DNA of 64,000 bases, from NCBI RefSeq assembly GCF_002775205.1, contig NC_036457.1, forward strand, positions 11,198,996 to 11,262,995. Direction: 5' to 3'. This stretch comes from Xiphophorus maculatus (lineage: Eukaryota; Chordata; Actinopteri; Cyprinodontiformes; Poeciliidae). Within the stretch, counting starts at the first letter, position 1. Each line of letters begins with the position of its first letter. A program made the position numbers and the translations under genes. Below, piece by piece: positions 37,185-47,889 of this stretch. Under the pieces are notes generated by a model. That model did not search any database. It worked only from the letters and a program-made list of their open reading frames with translations, and was not told the DNA's origin.

Positions 37185-39229
37185 CAGTGGGTGACCAGCT
37201 TCTGCCTGAGCAAAAATAAGCTCTCAACTGAAATCACAAAATCACAAAAAAATGAAATCTCTTTTATTTTGTATGGGGGGAGAGGGTTGTTAATTGTGTA
37301 TTTTGGTGGTAACCACGTGTGTTTTAAATGAAAAACAAAGAAATAAATGTAGAAAAAAAGACTGAAAAAGAATCATGACTTAATGTTGTGCTTGCCTGAA
37401 GATTTAAAGACAATACAATTCTGGCCCATTCTGCATTCTGGCCTGCAATAAATTCAAGATGCAGTGTGAAGGTATATGGTTTAGCTTTTGTAATAGTTTT
37501 TTTAATAGTTATTATCTAGACAATGACTACTTTTCACTTTTTCCCCTTATTTTTTGCCCAATCATTTCAGTCAGTGTCTTGACTGTATTTAGGTCTATGG
37601 TTCTGACCATATGGTACTGTTTCAGAAAGTATGAGGCATCCACACAATACAGCATTTCAAATTAGAACTGGTTTAAAACTTGCAGGGAAGTATTTGAACC
37701 TGAGCTAGAATGATAAAATGTGCCAAAACATAATTGGTAGATATAGTGATAGAAATTAAATTTTTTACAAATGAAAATCTGAAAAGTGTCTATATATTCA
37801 GTGCCCCTTAAACTAACACCCCTAAATAAAATAAATGCCTTCAAATGACACTCAATAAAGAAACCTAGTCACATTTACTTTAATGTAATCTGAGTTCAAT
37901 ATAAATGTAGTTGTTTTTCAAACATTTCAGAAGTTTGTTAAGACATTGTGGATGAACAAAAAGCATCATGAAGAGAAAAGAACATAGCATGTAGTTTGGG
38001 AAAGAACTTGGGACAAAGTTTAAACCAGGGTTAGATCATAAAATAGTAGCCTAACATGTCATAAAAACATTAATAATGCTAAAACCAATTAAAAGGAGAC
38101 ATGGCATCTGGAACGGACATCAATTTTTTGGTGAAAGTTCCTGAAAATAGATTAAAATTATTAGTGAACAACTGCATGAATGACACTCAAAATCCACATG
38201 TTCAGTGTATTTCTACTCTATGAACATGATGCATTAAGATTTTTATTAATCTTAGGAAATATTGCCTGACTAAATTATACAATTTTTGTCTAAAGAATGA
38301 GTCTCATACATTGTCCCTATAAAAATAATGCTTGGTAGGGGGAAAATGATTGAAGATGCCTAACAAACAGCCTGGGTTTTCTTTCTCTGATCACATTGAA
38401 AATGAGCAGTAACAACTTCCTCAGTCCCAAGACAAAAGCCAAATTTTCTGAATTACAAAATTATCTAATTCAGCTGATACCCACAAGGTAACCCATACGT
38501 GAGGTAAACTTCCAAGATAGTTTAATTAAATGCAAATAAAAAAAGACAGCATGTAATCTCTTTAGTTTTCTGCAGTTTCCAAAGTACAAGATTTAACAAG
38601 GTTGCTTTGAAGTCCTTTGCTTTGCTCTTCATCCTTTAGGCAAAATACAACAGATCCAACATATCATTCAGTATGTGTAAAATATCAGATTTGATCATAT
38701 GTATATGTCATATAATTCAAATGGTTCAATAACCAGATATGTCAGAGCCACAGGGAAATTATTATGCATTGCTTTAGGAGATGTAACCTTTGCCACTGAC
38801 ACCACAACAGATTCCTTCCATATGCTGGTATGGAATCATCATCTGTTATTCTGATGAAAAAAAGAAGGAATATTATGAAGTATCAGGCAGCTGCATGGCA
38901 AAAGACCTCAGTCATTTTTCATTCTTTACCGACCAGGAAAAGAGCTTTTCCTCTGTTGCAGAATAAAAACAGATTCATTGAAAATCACCTCATTAATTTT
39001 AATGTCCAAGCTTCTAGCCGCAGCTAATAACAGTAGTTGGTTAAACTGTAAAATCAAGGTAATGAATATTAGCTATCAGTGTCAAGGTTGTTGAAGTAAT
39101 TTGTCAGGTTTTATTGAACAAACACACTATTTATTTGACATCAGATATTAGGGTTTCTCTTCTTTTTAAAATTCTACGTTAAATCAGGTCTTTCATAATG
39201 CATTCTCAGGTAACGATGCAAAATAAAGA

Positions 39230-39590
39230 ATATAATTTCCCAGATCTTGAAGAGGTAAGATGTGTTTTCCAGGCACATAGAGTCACTTTATAGCACATTA
39301 CCTTCAGTTGTCATAATATGCTGTATATATCAAATATGATTTAACAGAAACTTGACTGCCCAATTTAATGCCTGGAAATTGGGCCCCTGTCTCTTTAAGA
39401 AGCTCCTGCTCTTTCCGACACTCCCCCTTCAAGGTATCATTGCAATAGTGTTTCTTAATATGCCATTTACAACCATTCTTTGGAGTGTTTTACTTATAAG
39501 TAGTTTGTATGCTAAGTTCAACAGACTCAACAGGTTTTTGCTAATTCTCTGCCTGTTGTCAGGAATGATGTGATTGGACTGTCAATGGGA
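39230..39590. repeat. dispersed repeat, related to 25145-25560
   Basis: It shares an ordered set of blocks with the copy at 25145-25560, including CTCTTTAAGAAG, CCCCCTTCAAGGTATCATTG and AACAGGTTTTTGCTAATT. Confidence 0.5.
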
Positions 39591-41745
39591 TTCTTTCCAG
39601 GAAAATAAAATAAGTTCCACGAGGTAGCCTCTAAATTCAGGGAAAGTAGCTACACAGCCATGGTTCGACATCTTTTTACACCATGTGTCACTTTTTTAAA
39701 CCTTCATGTCTCTGTCCACAAATACTTCCCTCAATGGAGTCATTCACATTTACATATAGCCTGATACAAAGAATACATGCTGTTGTTTATTTTAAACTAT
39801 AACTGCTGTTCTTACTCACATATGGTGGTAAATGTATTAAAGCTTGAGAACCACATCTGTGTTCATTCCAGATTTGGATCACGCTAAGTCTGCTGTTTCT
39901 TCTATTCTTTGTGAAATGACAAGTGAAAAGTAAAAATGAACAATGATGTGATTTCAGAACCACAAAGGAGCATTAAAAGGATTCATAGCTAGAGACTTAA
40001 CACTGAAAAGGTTTGCTCTTGTTTACATGGTGCATTTCCATGCAGACATAAATCAGCAGAAGGGTGTTAAAAAGGAGGAAAACATAGCAATACAAGCTAA
40101 ACACTTGTCAACATGTTCACCAATGGGTGTCTTGTATTTAACAGGGAAACAGGCATCTGTGATCTTATGTTTTGTGTTTGCCTTGTGATCAATCTGTTTG
40201 TATTTTTTTTATTTTGTAGAACTATGTAGAAGCTTCATTTTGGTTGAATCTTTTTGTGTGTGTGTTCTGTACAGATGTGTATTAAAATTTGCCATTTTTA
40301 GCATTCTGGCTAGGTAGCAAAAAGGTTTCAGGTTCCAATCCTTGCTGTAGTTGGAATATTTTCTCTTTCTGCACACATGAGCTTTCTCTGAGTACTCTGA
40401 CTTCCTCTTATAATTCACTTACATGCATTTCAAGTTAATTGATCTGTTTGAATTGGACTGTAAGTGTACAATTCAAACAGAATTGGACACTTAGTCACCC
40501 ACTGACTACTTCAGAGTCACCATTCCTTCTCCGTGAGCCTGCATATTGCATAGATAGTTCTGAGCTGTTAAATATTTTTCCTCTCATGAGTAAAAGTAAC
40601 ACACAAGATCCACACAAAATTTTATAAATAAATCATCTTGCACCTAAAGTTTTTGTCACATCTATTTGTGAATGAGGATTTAATATGAACTACTGTACAT
40701 CTCAACTATAAAAAAAATGTCATTGCTATTTGTTCCTTTGCAACTATCTCCAAATATGTTTCATTTGCTGTAAATTTAGATATTTTGAGAACGTGGAGTG
40801 TGTCATGACTCCTGCAAACCTTGAAAAGCTTCAGATCCCGACTGCGAGGGTCAAACATGCAACCAGAGTACTTTGTCAAATTACTATCCATTTACACTAG
40901 AGGCTTTGTCAAGCTAAAAGATACATAAAGCATCAGTAGTATGAAATACAAACACAAAGAGAGATCTCCATATTATAAATGCTAAAGCAGAAAGACAAAA
41001 AAGCTTCCTAACACATGTGACTCCTGTCTACATATTACATTTTGGCTCCTAAGCTGTATGAAAAGTCTTCTATTCATTTTGATCTCTTGTTTATAAAAAA
41101 ATCATTCTTTTTTTTTTATTTTCGACATTACTAGCATAATATAAACAACTCTCAGTTTCAGTCTTTGCATTGCAAAGAAAAAAAAACCCTGTAAGAATAC
41201 AGTAGGAAGATTCTGTGATAAATAGACTATCACTCACTGACTGGAAGTTGAGCTGATATTCCTGGTAATTAAATATGAATACATAATTACTAATTATTTC
41301 TTACTTTGCATACTTAAAACAATAATTCCAGGCAAAACGATGGACACAGCAATTACATCTAATAATTAGAGAACGTTTTTTAATTGAGTCAGACCGTTTC
41401 ATTCACGTCTCAGGGACGGTAGTTAATTGTTGTCAATGACTCGATGAGGAAACAATTACTGGATGATGTTGTCACATTAAAGAATAAAATATGTTTTTCC
41501 AGATAGTGTAAGGTTTGAATTAAAGTGAAGCAAAAATGACTCAGGGGAAGAGTGGCTAAATTATCTCAGTGTACATGTTTACTTTGCTTCTTTCTATCCC
41601 ACACAGGGCTTTTCTAACGAGAAACAGATTTCACAGTTGTCTCAGACAAGTAAACATGCTTTTGCACTGAGTTTCAACTCTGATATTTGGTTAAAAAATT
41701 GAGACAGAGGGCTTTCCAGGGTCGTGTGAAAATTGCACCCACGGA

Positions 41746-41938
41746 AAGATCTGTGGTGGCGTAGGGGATAGCGCGACCCATGTTTGGAGGCCTTGAGTCC
41801 TTGACGCGGCCATCAAGGGTTCGATTCCCGGACCCGGCAATATTTGCTGCATGTCATCCCCTCTCTCCTTTTCTGTCAGCCTACTTTCATTTAAGGGACA
41901 CTAGAGCCCACAAAAGACCCCCTGGAGGGGAGGAAAAA
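41746..41938 (+). mobile_element. tRNA-derived SINE with target-site duplication
   Basis: The head looks like a tRNA gene: an A-box-like GTGGCGTAGGGGATAGCGCG region (about 41754-41773) and a canonical B-box GGTTCGATTCC at 41818-41828. The body ends in an A-rich GGAGGAAAAA tail. It is flanked by an 18-base direct repeat, GAAAATTGCACCCAYGGA, at 41728-41745 and 41939-41956, with one mismatch. That is a normal LINE-mobilised target duplication, so both ends are well defined. Confidence 0.88.
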
Positions 41939-42239
41939 GAAAATTGCACCCATGGACAAAGGCTGTCTCAGTGTGATGTTTTGCATCTGTTTTTGTGACA
42001 CATTTTGACTAATATTAACTCTGACTAAACTTTCAACAAATTGTTCAAAGAAATATTTCACATTTTTATTGTGTTTTTGCCCTTTGTTAAAAATGTGAGG
42101 GAAACCACCTAAAATACTTAGTTCAATGATATCTGAATAAAACAAAATAAATATGAATGCTCATTTACACCGGGTCCACAGCAGGATGGGACTGTACATT
42201 TTTTTGTTTGTTTTGTGAGTTGCTGCTAATGTTATAGTC

Positions 42240-42680
42240 ACTTAGAAAAACATTAGGACCATACTAAAAGTAGACAAAGGCCAAACCTTCTTGGTTTATG
42301 CTATTTCCACAGATGAGCCTAAAATAGAATTCACTGGACAGAAGAATGGAAGACATCATTATCTAAATATACCATTCCAGGATGGGAAAGTCATAACAAC
42401 TGTAAAGCATGGAGGTGGAAGTGTTATGGTTTGGGAATTATTTCTTCCAGCAGGACAGCTCACCATCATAGAATTCAATAAAAATTGTATCATGTATCAA
42501 AGGCATCTTAAGGAAAATGCGAGTCCATCTGTGAAGAATTTAAGCTGTAGCAGAACTGGATCCTGCAACACGACAATAACCCAACACACACAAATAAACA
42601 AGGACTGGTTGAAATTTAAAAGACTCAGCATCGTCACACTGCTTGGTGTCACTACAATCATTATTTCAATATGCAGGAAA
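42240..42680 (+). pseudogene. Tc1/mariner transposase fossil
   Basis: One frame reads STDEPKIEFTGQKNGRHHY and then TVKHGGGSVMVWELFLPAG. These are the Tc1 segments SDE.KIELFG and TVKHGGGSIMLWGCF, followed by remains of the DN.PKHT region (frame-shifted). The copy lacks its N-terminus and its ends. Confidence 0.75.
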
Positions 42681-44763
42681 AAATGTAAGCATGCAACACA
42701 TTTTTAAAATTTTTGTTTTATATTTTTTTCAACATTAAAAATATTATGGTGAATACACCAACTTGTTTCATTTGTACTTTTGCCTAAACCAAGGCATTAA
42801 AGATATGCATCATCATTCCAAAAGCATTCATTGTGTTCTTTAACAAACACAACATTTTTGAGACATTTCAGACATTTATATTTCTGTAACAGCAGGCATG
42901 TCTGCTTTAGATTTGCAGTCCTGTCCTAAAAATTAGACACTTATGATCCCTGTAAACAACCATTAATCATCGTGACACATTCTGCATGCCTTTTGATCTG
43001 AAAATCTTGGAATTTATCTGAGGGCTATCATTATTAATTCAAACTGGAGGTCAGGAAGACTGAAAATACAAGTGAACCCAGATGAATTCCCAAAAGAGGG
43101 ATACTGGAGGGAATCCAATGAAAAGAAATCATGTGGCTGAATAAATGTAATCAACACTAAAAAGCAGATGTGGTATGAAAATCATGTACAAAAATGGTCT
43201 TTGTTTTCTTTTAGTTAATTAAACATGCTGGAGGATACAATGTCTTCCTTCTGATCAAAGGAGTGTGGTGAGATATGGTGCTAAGGGGTGTTTGCGGCTA
43301 GAAAAAAGCACATGAAAGTTACATACAATTTGCTAAGCTTCACCCTGACCTTCAGACTTTCCATTCCAGTGCTGCCCTCTGTCTTCTGAACAAGAAAAGC
43401 TGGTGTACACAACACAGGTTGTGTTTAGATTTCTACTTTGATGTCTGTTTTCTAAGTGGAGCAAGTAGACGCCTGGATGTTAAAATTGGAACTTTGACTT
43501 GAGATTTATTTTTAAAATGTACTGTTTAAGTTTGAAAGTTGTCTACACATTATCAACTCATATCTTCATAGTTTTGGGTTGTCACTATTAAAAATATATA
43601 TGGCAAGACATAATGCAAATGTTAATGGTATCAATACATTTACAAGACAAAAATGTGAATGTGAGGAACTCTAGTGCTACCTGTAGGTGCCACTATTCAT
43701 TTGATAATTTCTGTGAAAGACCTCCAGTCTTTCTGTGGAGGTCTTTCTGAGGAAAGGAGTGTATGATTAAATCTGTCATTTTCAATGGCTTTTTGAGGAG
43801 CAGAACTGTGCCGAAGTGTTTGTTGCACTGGCTTTTCTCTCTGTTGTTTTAAGTACAGTTAAAACAACAGAATTAAAGAAGCTGGACCCGTAAGTTCCCA
43901 GGTACTCATGTTTCACTGGGCATATCTTGTTTTGTTGTGACAACTTTCAAAATGTATCAAAAGAAAAGATGGATTCAGAGTAGATAGTCAAATGCAGTCA
44001 TGGCCCAAAACCAAAACGAAATTAGAGCAGAAAATTTCAGTTTAAGTTTACTTGAGTAAACTTGAGTTTACTTAAGTTTCTTAGAATGTGTCAAAGAGCA
44101 CGCAGGCATTCAAAGCAGAGGGGGCAAGCAAAAACAGGATTCAAGCGAGGTCAGAAAACGGGCAGAATAGAAACAGAGGGAGAACAGAGGCTGTCAACAA
44201 ATACCTGGCCTATATGCTCACAGGTAAACCTGATGATATCACTGGCTATCAACAAGTTTAACTTTACCAAGACAAGTGGTGTTTTTTTTTCACAACAGCA
44301 ACTACTTTCCTATACAAATCAAACTAGATACATAGACATTTTATTGCCTTAGATATGGTCTCCTCTCGGAAGCATTTGTTTCCCTCCTCCCACACAGTTC
44401 CTCATTTTTACTCGGCCTGTGCTGGGGAAAGGTAAAATGCCATTAAAAAAACTGATTAGGAACATTGATATAGGTGTGCTGGGAGTTATGACAGATCAGA
44501 TGACTCATCTGGTAGAAAATGCAGGGAAGGGGGGAGTGGAAGAAAAAGCAGAACAATTACCTTGAACAGGAGAATTGGCTCATATTCAAAACTACACATA
44601 TAATCAACACTGTATGCCTAATAAACAATACAAATTTTTAGTTTCGCTAATAGTTTCTTATTTTTAACTTTGTGGTACCTGTTAGTACTGTCACTACAAA
44701 GTGTTGTTTCTTTTCAACAGCATTTAATAATCATATTATACCCATTTACCTTTCCAACAGGTT

Positions 44764-44970
44764 TCCATGTTTATAATGTTACAACCACATATTTTAATGT
44801 GTTTTGTTAGGATTTTATGCCAATTGTGCAGAATTCTGAAGTTGATAGATATGGATGTGATGTTTATTCTTTGTATTCCAATGAAACCTAGGAAAGTATG
44901 GTGTGCATTTGTATTAAGTGCCCTTAAACCACTATTTTAGAGAAGCAGAACCAGTAGCAAGGTTTTCCAA
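44764..44970. repeat. Tc1-like end fragment
   Basis: It contains ACAACCACATATTTTAATGT and GTGTGCATTTGTATTAAGTG followed by CCCTT. Both resemble subterminal parts of the same family as the fragment at 15390-15560. Confidence 0.45.
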
Positions 44971-45704
44971 CAATAAACATCAGCAGACTGGAAATGTGAT
45001 TGCTTCTGCCTTGAACAATAGCTCAAACAAGCCAAATTGGGCATAAAACATCTGTAAGGAACACGTTTCTTTTAAAACGTGTCCTGTCCCCCAGTGTGGC
45101 ACTCAGAATTGTTGTCTAAGTGCCAAAATGAATCTCAACAGATTTACTTTCACAACTGGAGCTCTATGGTTTTCACTTCACTTGGTAAATATATGAGAAA
45201 CATTGGTAGAAATTGTATTGGGTTTATTTCAAATGTAAAGGACATACAGATTGAAAAGAAAGAGGACAAAAGCTTAAAGAAAAAGGAAATAAAATTAGAA
45301 GAAAGAAAAGCTGGAGTACTAGCACTACTTAATACAAAATGTATAGTGGTAACCGCAGTCAATCAGAAAATACCTAAATCACCTGTGGGAGTATCTATGT
45401 GTATGAGAGAAAGAGAGGATGCTTGTGTACATTAGGTTCTCTGTACGAAAGTTCAATAGAAGGTGTGAGGAGCCAGAAACCCGCCCCTGGGACACAAGGC
45501 AGACATGGGGAAGATGGGAGCCCCAGGTCTCCAAAGGCCAATGAGGTTTTAGGCCCATTTTACCACATTCATATGCAATGCAGCACATCTTCCTTAAAAT
45601 TGGCAACTTCTATATGTTGCAGTAAAGCAACATGGTACTCCAATTTCTGCTCGCTAATCCTCCAATGCTCAATCATTAATACACCAGGCTATTTACCTCT
45701 GAAT

Positions 45705-45782
45705 TAGCTTGATGTTAATCAGGCTGATTAACATCAGGCTAATACCTGGGGACTAAGTATTATTGAAAACTTAGTTCCCAGG
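45705..45782. repeat. two adjacent hairpin-forming inverted repeats
   Basis: GATGTTAATCAG (45711-45722) and CTGATTAACATC (45724-45735) are perfect inverted copies one base apart. CCTGGGGACTAAGT (45745-45758) pairs with ACTTAGTTCCCAGG (45769-45782) with one mismatch. A Tc1-like end motif, GGAGCAAATACTTTTTTACA, follows near 45850. Confidence 0.8.
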
Positions 45783-46474
45783 TGAATGAATTACTTTGAT
45801 GATTTTAAACCATAAAAGTAACAAAAAAAAAAACTTTTGAAAAATGTAAAGGAGCAAATACTTTTTTACAGCACTGTGGGTCACAAATAGCCACAAAATG
45901 TTCTTCCTGGTATTGCACAATGATGTGTTAATAAGGCTCCAGCCACCAGTCACTGCACTCTACCTTCCTTTATTCCTTGCATTACTCATCACATCCCCAA
46001 GTTTTTGCACAACATTTACCAGCGATGATGAACGTTTTTTTTTTTTTTTTTTGATGAGTCAGTTTTCCAGGTAAATACCCCAATAAGAACTGATAAAAGA
46101 AGCTTGGATCAGGTGAAAACTGGTTTTCTGAGTGTTTATGAAGGTTTATATTGTATGTTGAGCAACAAGTTAGAAGATCCGCATTTCCATTGCAAGCGGA
46201 GGTGGGGAAAAACGTCTGCAGGGGTTTCAGCTTTCATTATTCTAAGTATCAGGTGTACTTTGAACAGGCTTGTGTTTGGCTAAAACTACTCCTGCGCAGG
46301 ATGGGTGGGGTGAAGGGATGTGTGTTTGAGCATACAAGGTGAAGTCTCCTGTTGGGATTCATGCTCAGGCAAAGAGCGGGCTTGAATGGAATCCTGTCGC
46401 TGTGACTCTGTACGGTATACTCAGGGATATTTGACTCTTTGGAAATAACAATTTGGAAAACTTGTGAGTATACA

Positions 46475-47494
46475 ATGGAGACAAGTAGTGACACTTCAAA
46501 AATTCTTGGAAAGGGTCCGGAATACCTTCGGAAGCAAATGGAACTGGAGAGTGAGACAAAGGGACGTATGAGTGCCGTGGAGAGGCTTGCTGCGAGTAAA
46601 CCAAAGTACGTCAAAAGTCAGCAAGTGGTCAACTCTACCCAGGAGCCAGTGATCAGTCTTGGTTCAGCATCTGTGAGTAGCACCGGGTCTTCAAGCCAAA
46701 GCATAAACCGCAATGGAAATCTTGTCTCTGAGAGTACCTCATCAGTGCATAAAGATGTTCCACAACTCTGTTTACCGGGACAACTACATCGGCCCACTGT
46801 CAAAAAAAGACCAGACTCTGTTCTGCTTTACAGACAGAAATGTGACTTACTTCAAGGATCAGCACTCAAGAACCGAAGGCACCCCATAACTAGAAAGCTG
46901 CCACTCAGTTCTGGGAATAAGCATGTTTCTGTGCTTCTGGCTGCTGACAGGAAATGTGATCATGAAGGCAGCAAGGAAAAAATCAGCACACCTGAGGGAA
47001 AAGCAAAGGAATGTAGCATCGGTGTAGTTATTTCTCAGTCAGAGAACAAATCTAATGGAGCAACAGAGGACGACAGCGAAAAGCCAACAGCTGGTGGTCT
47101 CCTAGTAGTTCCTGAGATTGAGAGGAGGACTGGCAAGGGAGTGAGCCGTTCCCACTCAGATATCAGCTCCAGATACTCTAAAAGCTTTGCAGACTTTGAT
47201 GCATTTTTCAAGTACTGCGGCCTGGACGGTGAGGTGATTGAGACCTTGGGGAGGGAGAACTTCTCGGCTCGCTCTGATGAGATTGTGATAAACATTCGGA
47301 GCGTCAGCATCTCCACATCCGATGATGGCTTCTCAAGGGATAGCGGTGACAGCGATGGGCTTCTTCAGAACGAGCTGCACAAAAAAATACAGCAAGGCAC
47401 ATCGGTAATTGAGCGCAATGCGCGTATCATCAAATGGCTGTACAGCTGCAAAAACGCTTCGGATGCCGGAAAGAAGTTACGGGACCTTGACTGA
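46475..47494 (+). CDS. fam110c: FAM110C-like protein
   Basis: FAM110 proteins associate with centrosomes and microtubules and influence cell spreading and cell-cycle progression; the molecular activity is unknown. This single coding exon gives 339 aa. The N-terminal FAM110 signature is at about residues 11-48 (LGKGPEYLRKQ, then MSAVERLAASKPKYVKS). The C-terminal signature is at about 305-335 (SVIERNARIIKWLYSCKNA). The middle is Ser-rich and probably disordered, with a conserved-looking SFADFDAFFKYCGLDGEVIE segment near 230-250. An in-frame ATG at 46439 would add 12 residues; 46475 is preferred because the conserved sequence begins soon after it. Position beside acp1 and alkal2 supports FAM110C rather than FAM110A or B. 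The human FAM110C is similar in length. Confidence 0.9.
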   Translation: METSSDTSKILGKGPEYLRKQMELESETKGRMSAVERLAASKPKYVKSQQVVNSTQEPVISLGSASVSSTGSSSQSINRNGNLVSESTSSVHKDVPQLCLPGQLHRPTVKKRPDSVLLYRQKCDLLQGSALKNRRHPITRKLPLSSGNKHVSVLLAADRKCDHEGSKEKISTPEGKAKECSIGVVISQSENKSNGATEDDSEKPTAGGLLVVPEIERRTGKGVSRSHSDISSRYSKSFADFDAFFKYCGLDGEVIETLGRENFSARSDEIVINIRSVSISTSDDGFSRDSGDSDGLLQNELHKKIQQGTSVIERNARIIKWLYSCKNASDAGKKLRDLD

Positions 47495-47879
47495 ATGTTA
47501 CATAAAAGTTACAGATTTTTTGGTGGAGACCAAAATGATTGTGACTAACTTCCAGTTCTTGCATTCCTGACAGTAAATATCACCAACTGATGTATTCAAG
47601 ATTGTGGGAATGTGTGTTGCTGCCATGTTGTCCAAAATTGTATCTTGAGCACAATGTGACTGAGATATGTTAAAACATATAATGAGTTGGAGATGTTGTT
47701 GTACAAACTGTTTTTCTGTCATGAGATTAATTCAACTGACAATTTTGCAAACTATAGCTATATTCAACAGTTGTGAAAATGCCTTTATCATATCAGAAGG
47801 AAGAATTGAGCTATGGAAAAGTATAGGGCTAAAAGTCCAAACTCAGCTGTAATTACCCTGTATCTTGTCATAATCTTCT

Positions 47880-47885
47880 AATAAA
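47880..47885 (+). promoter_or_regulatory. fam110c: fam110c polyadenylation signal
   Basis: AATAAA lies 386 bases after the stop codon, followed by TGTGTGAAGTTTTG, a reasonable downstream element. Confidence 0.5.
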
Positions 47886-47889
47886 CTAT

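Larger units (their letters stand above)
37200..46140. other. intergenic region between acp1 and fam110c
   Basis: No coding exon was recognised on either strand. In human this interval carries SH3YL1, whose SYLF and SH3 domain exons I could not find here. The region holds a dispersed repeat (39230-39590), a SINE (41746-41938), a Tc1 fossil (42240-42680), Tc1 end fragments (44764-44970 and near 45840) and several hairpin-forming inverted repeats between 43.7 and 45.8 kb. Confidence 0.55.

Noticed and set aside
45079-45435. 118-codon frame with a Lys-rich segment before fam110c
   Set aside because: Low-complexity, no domain, and it falls near Tc1-like debris.
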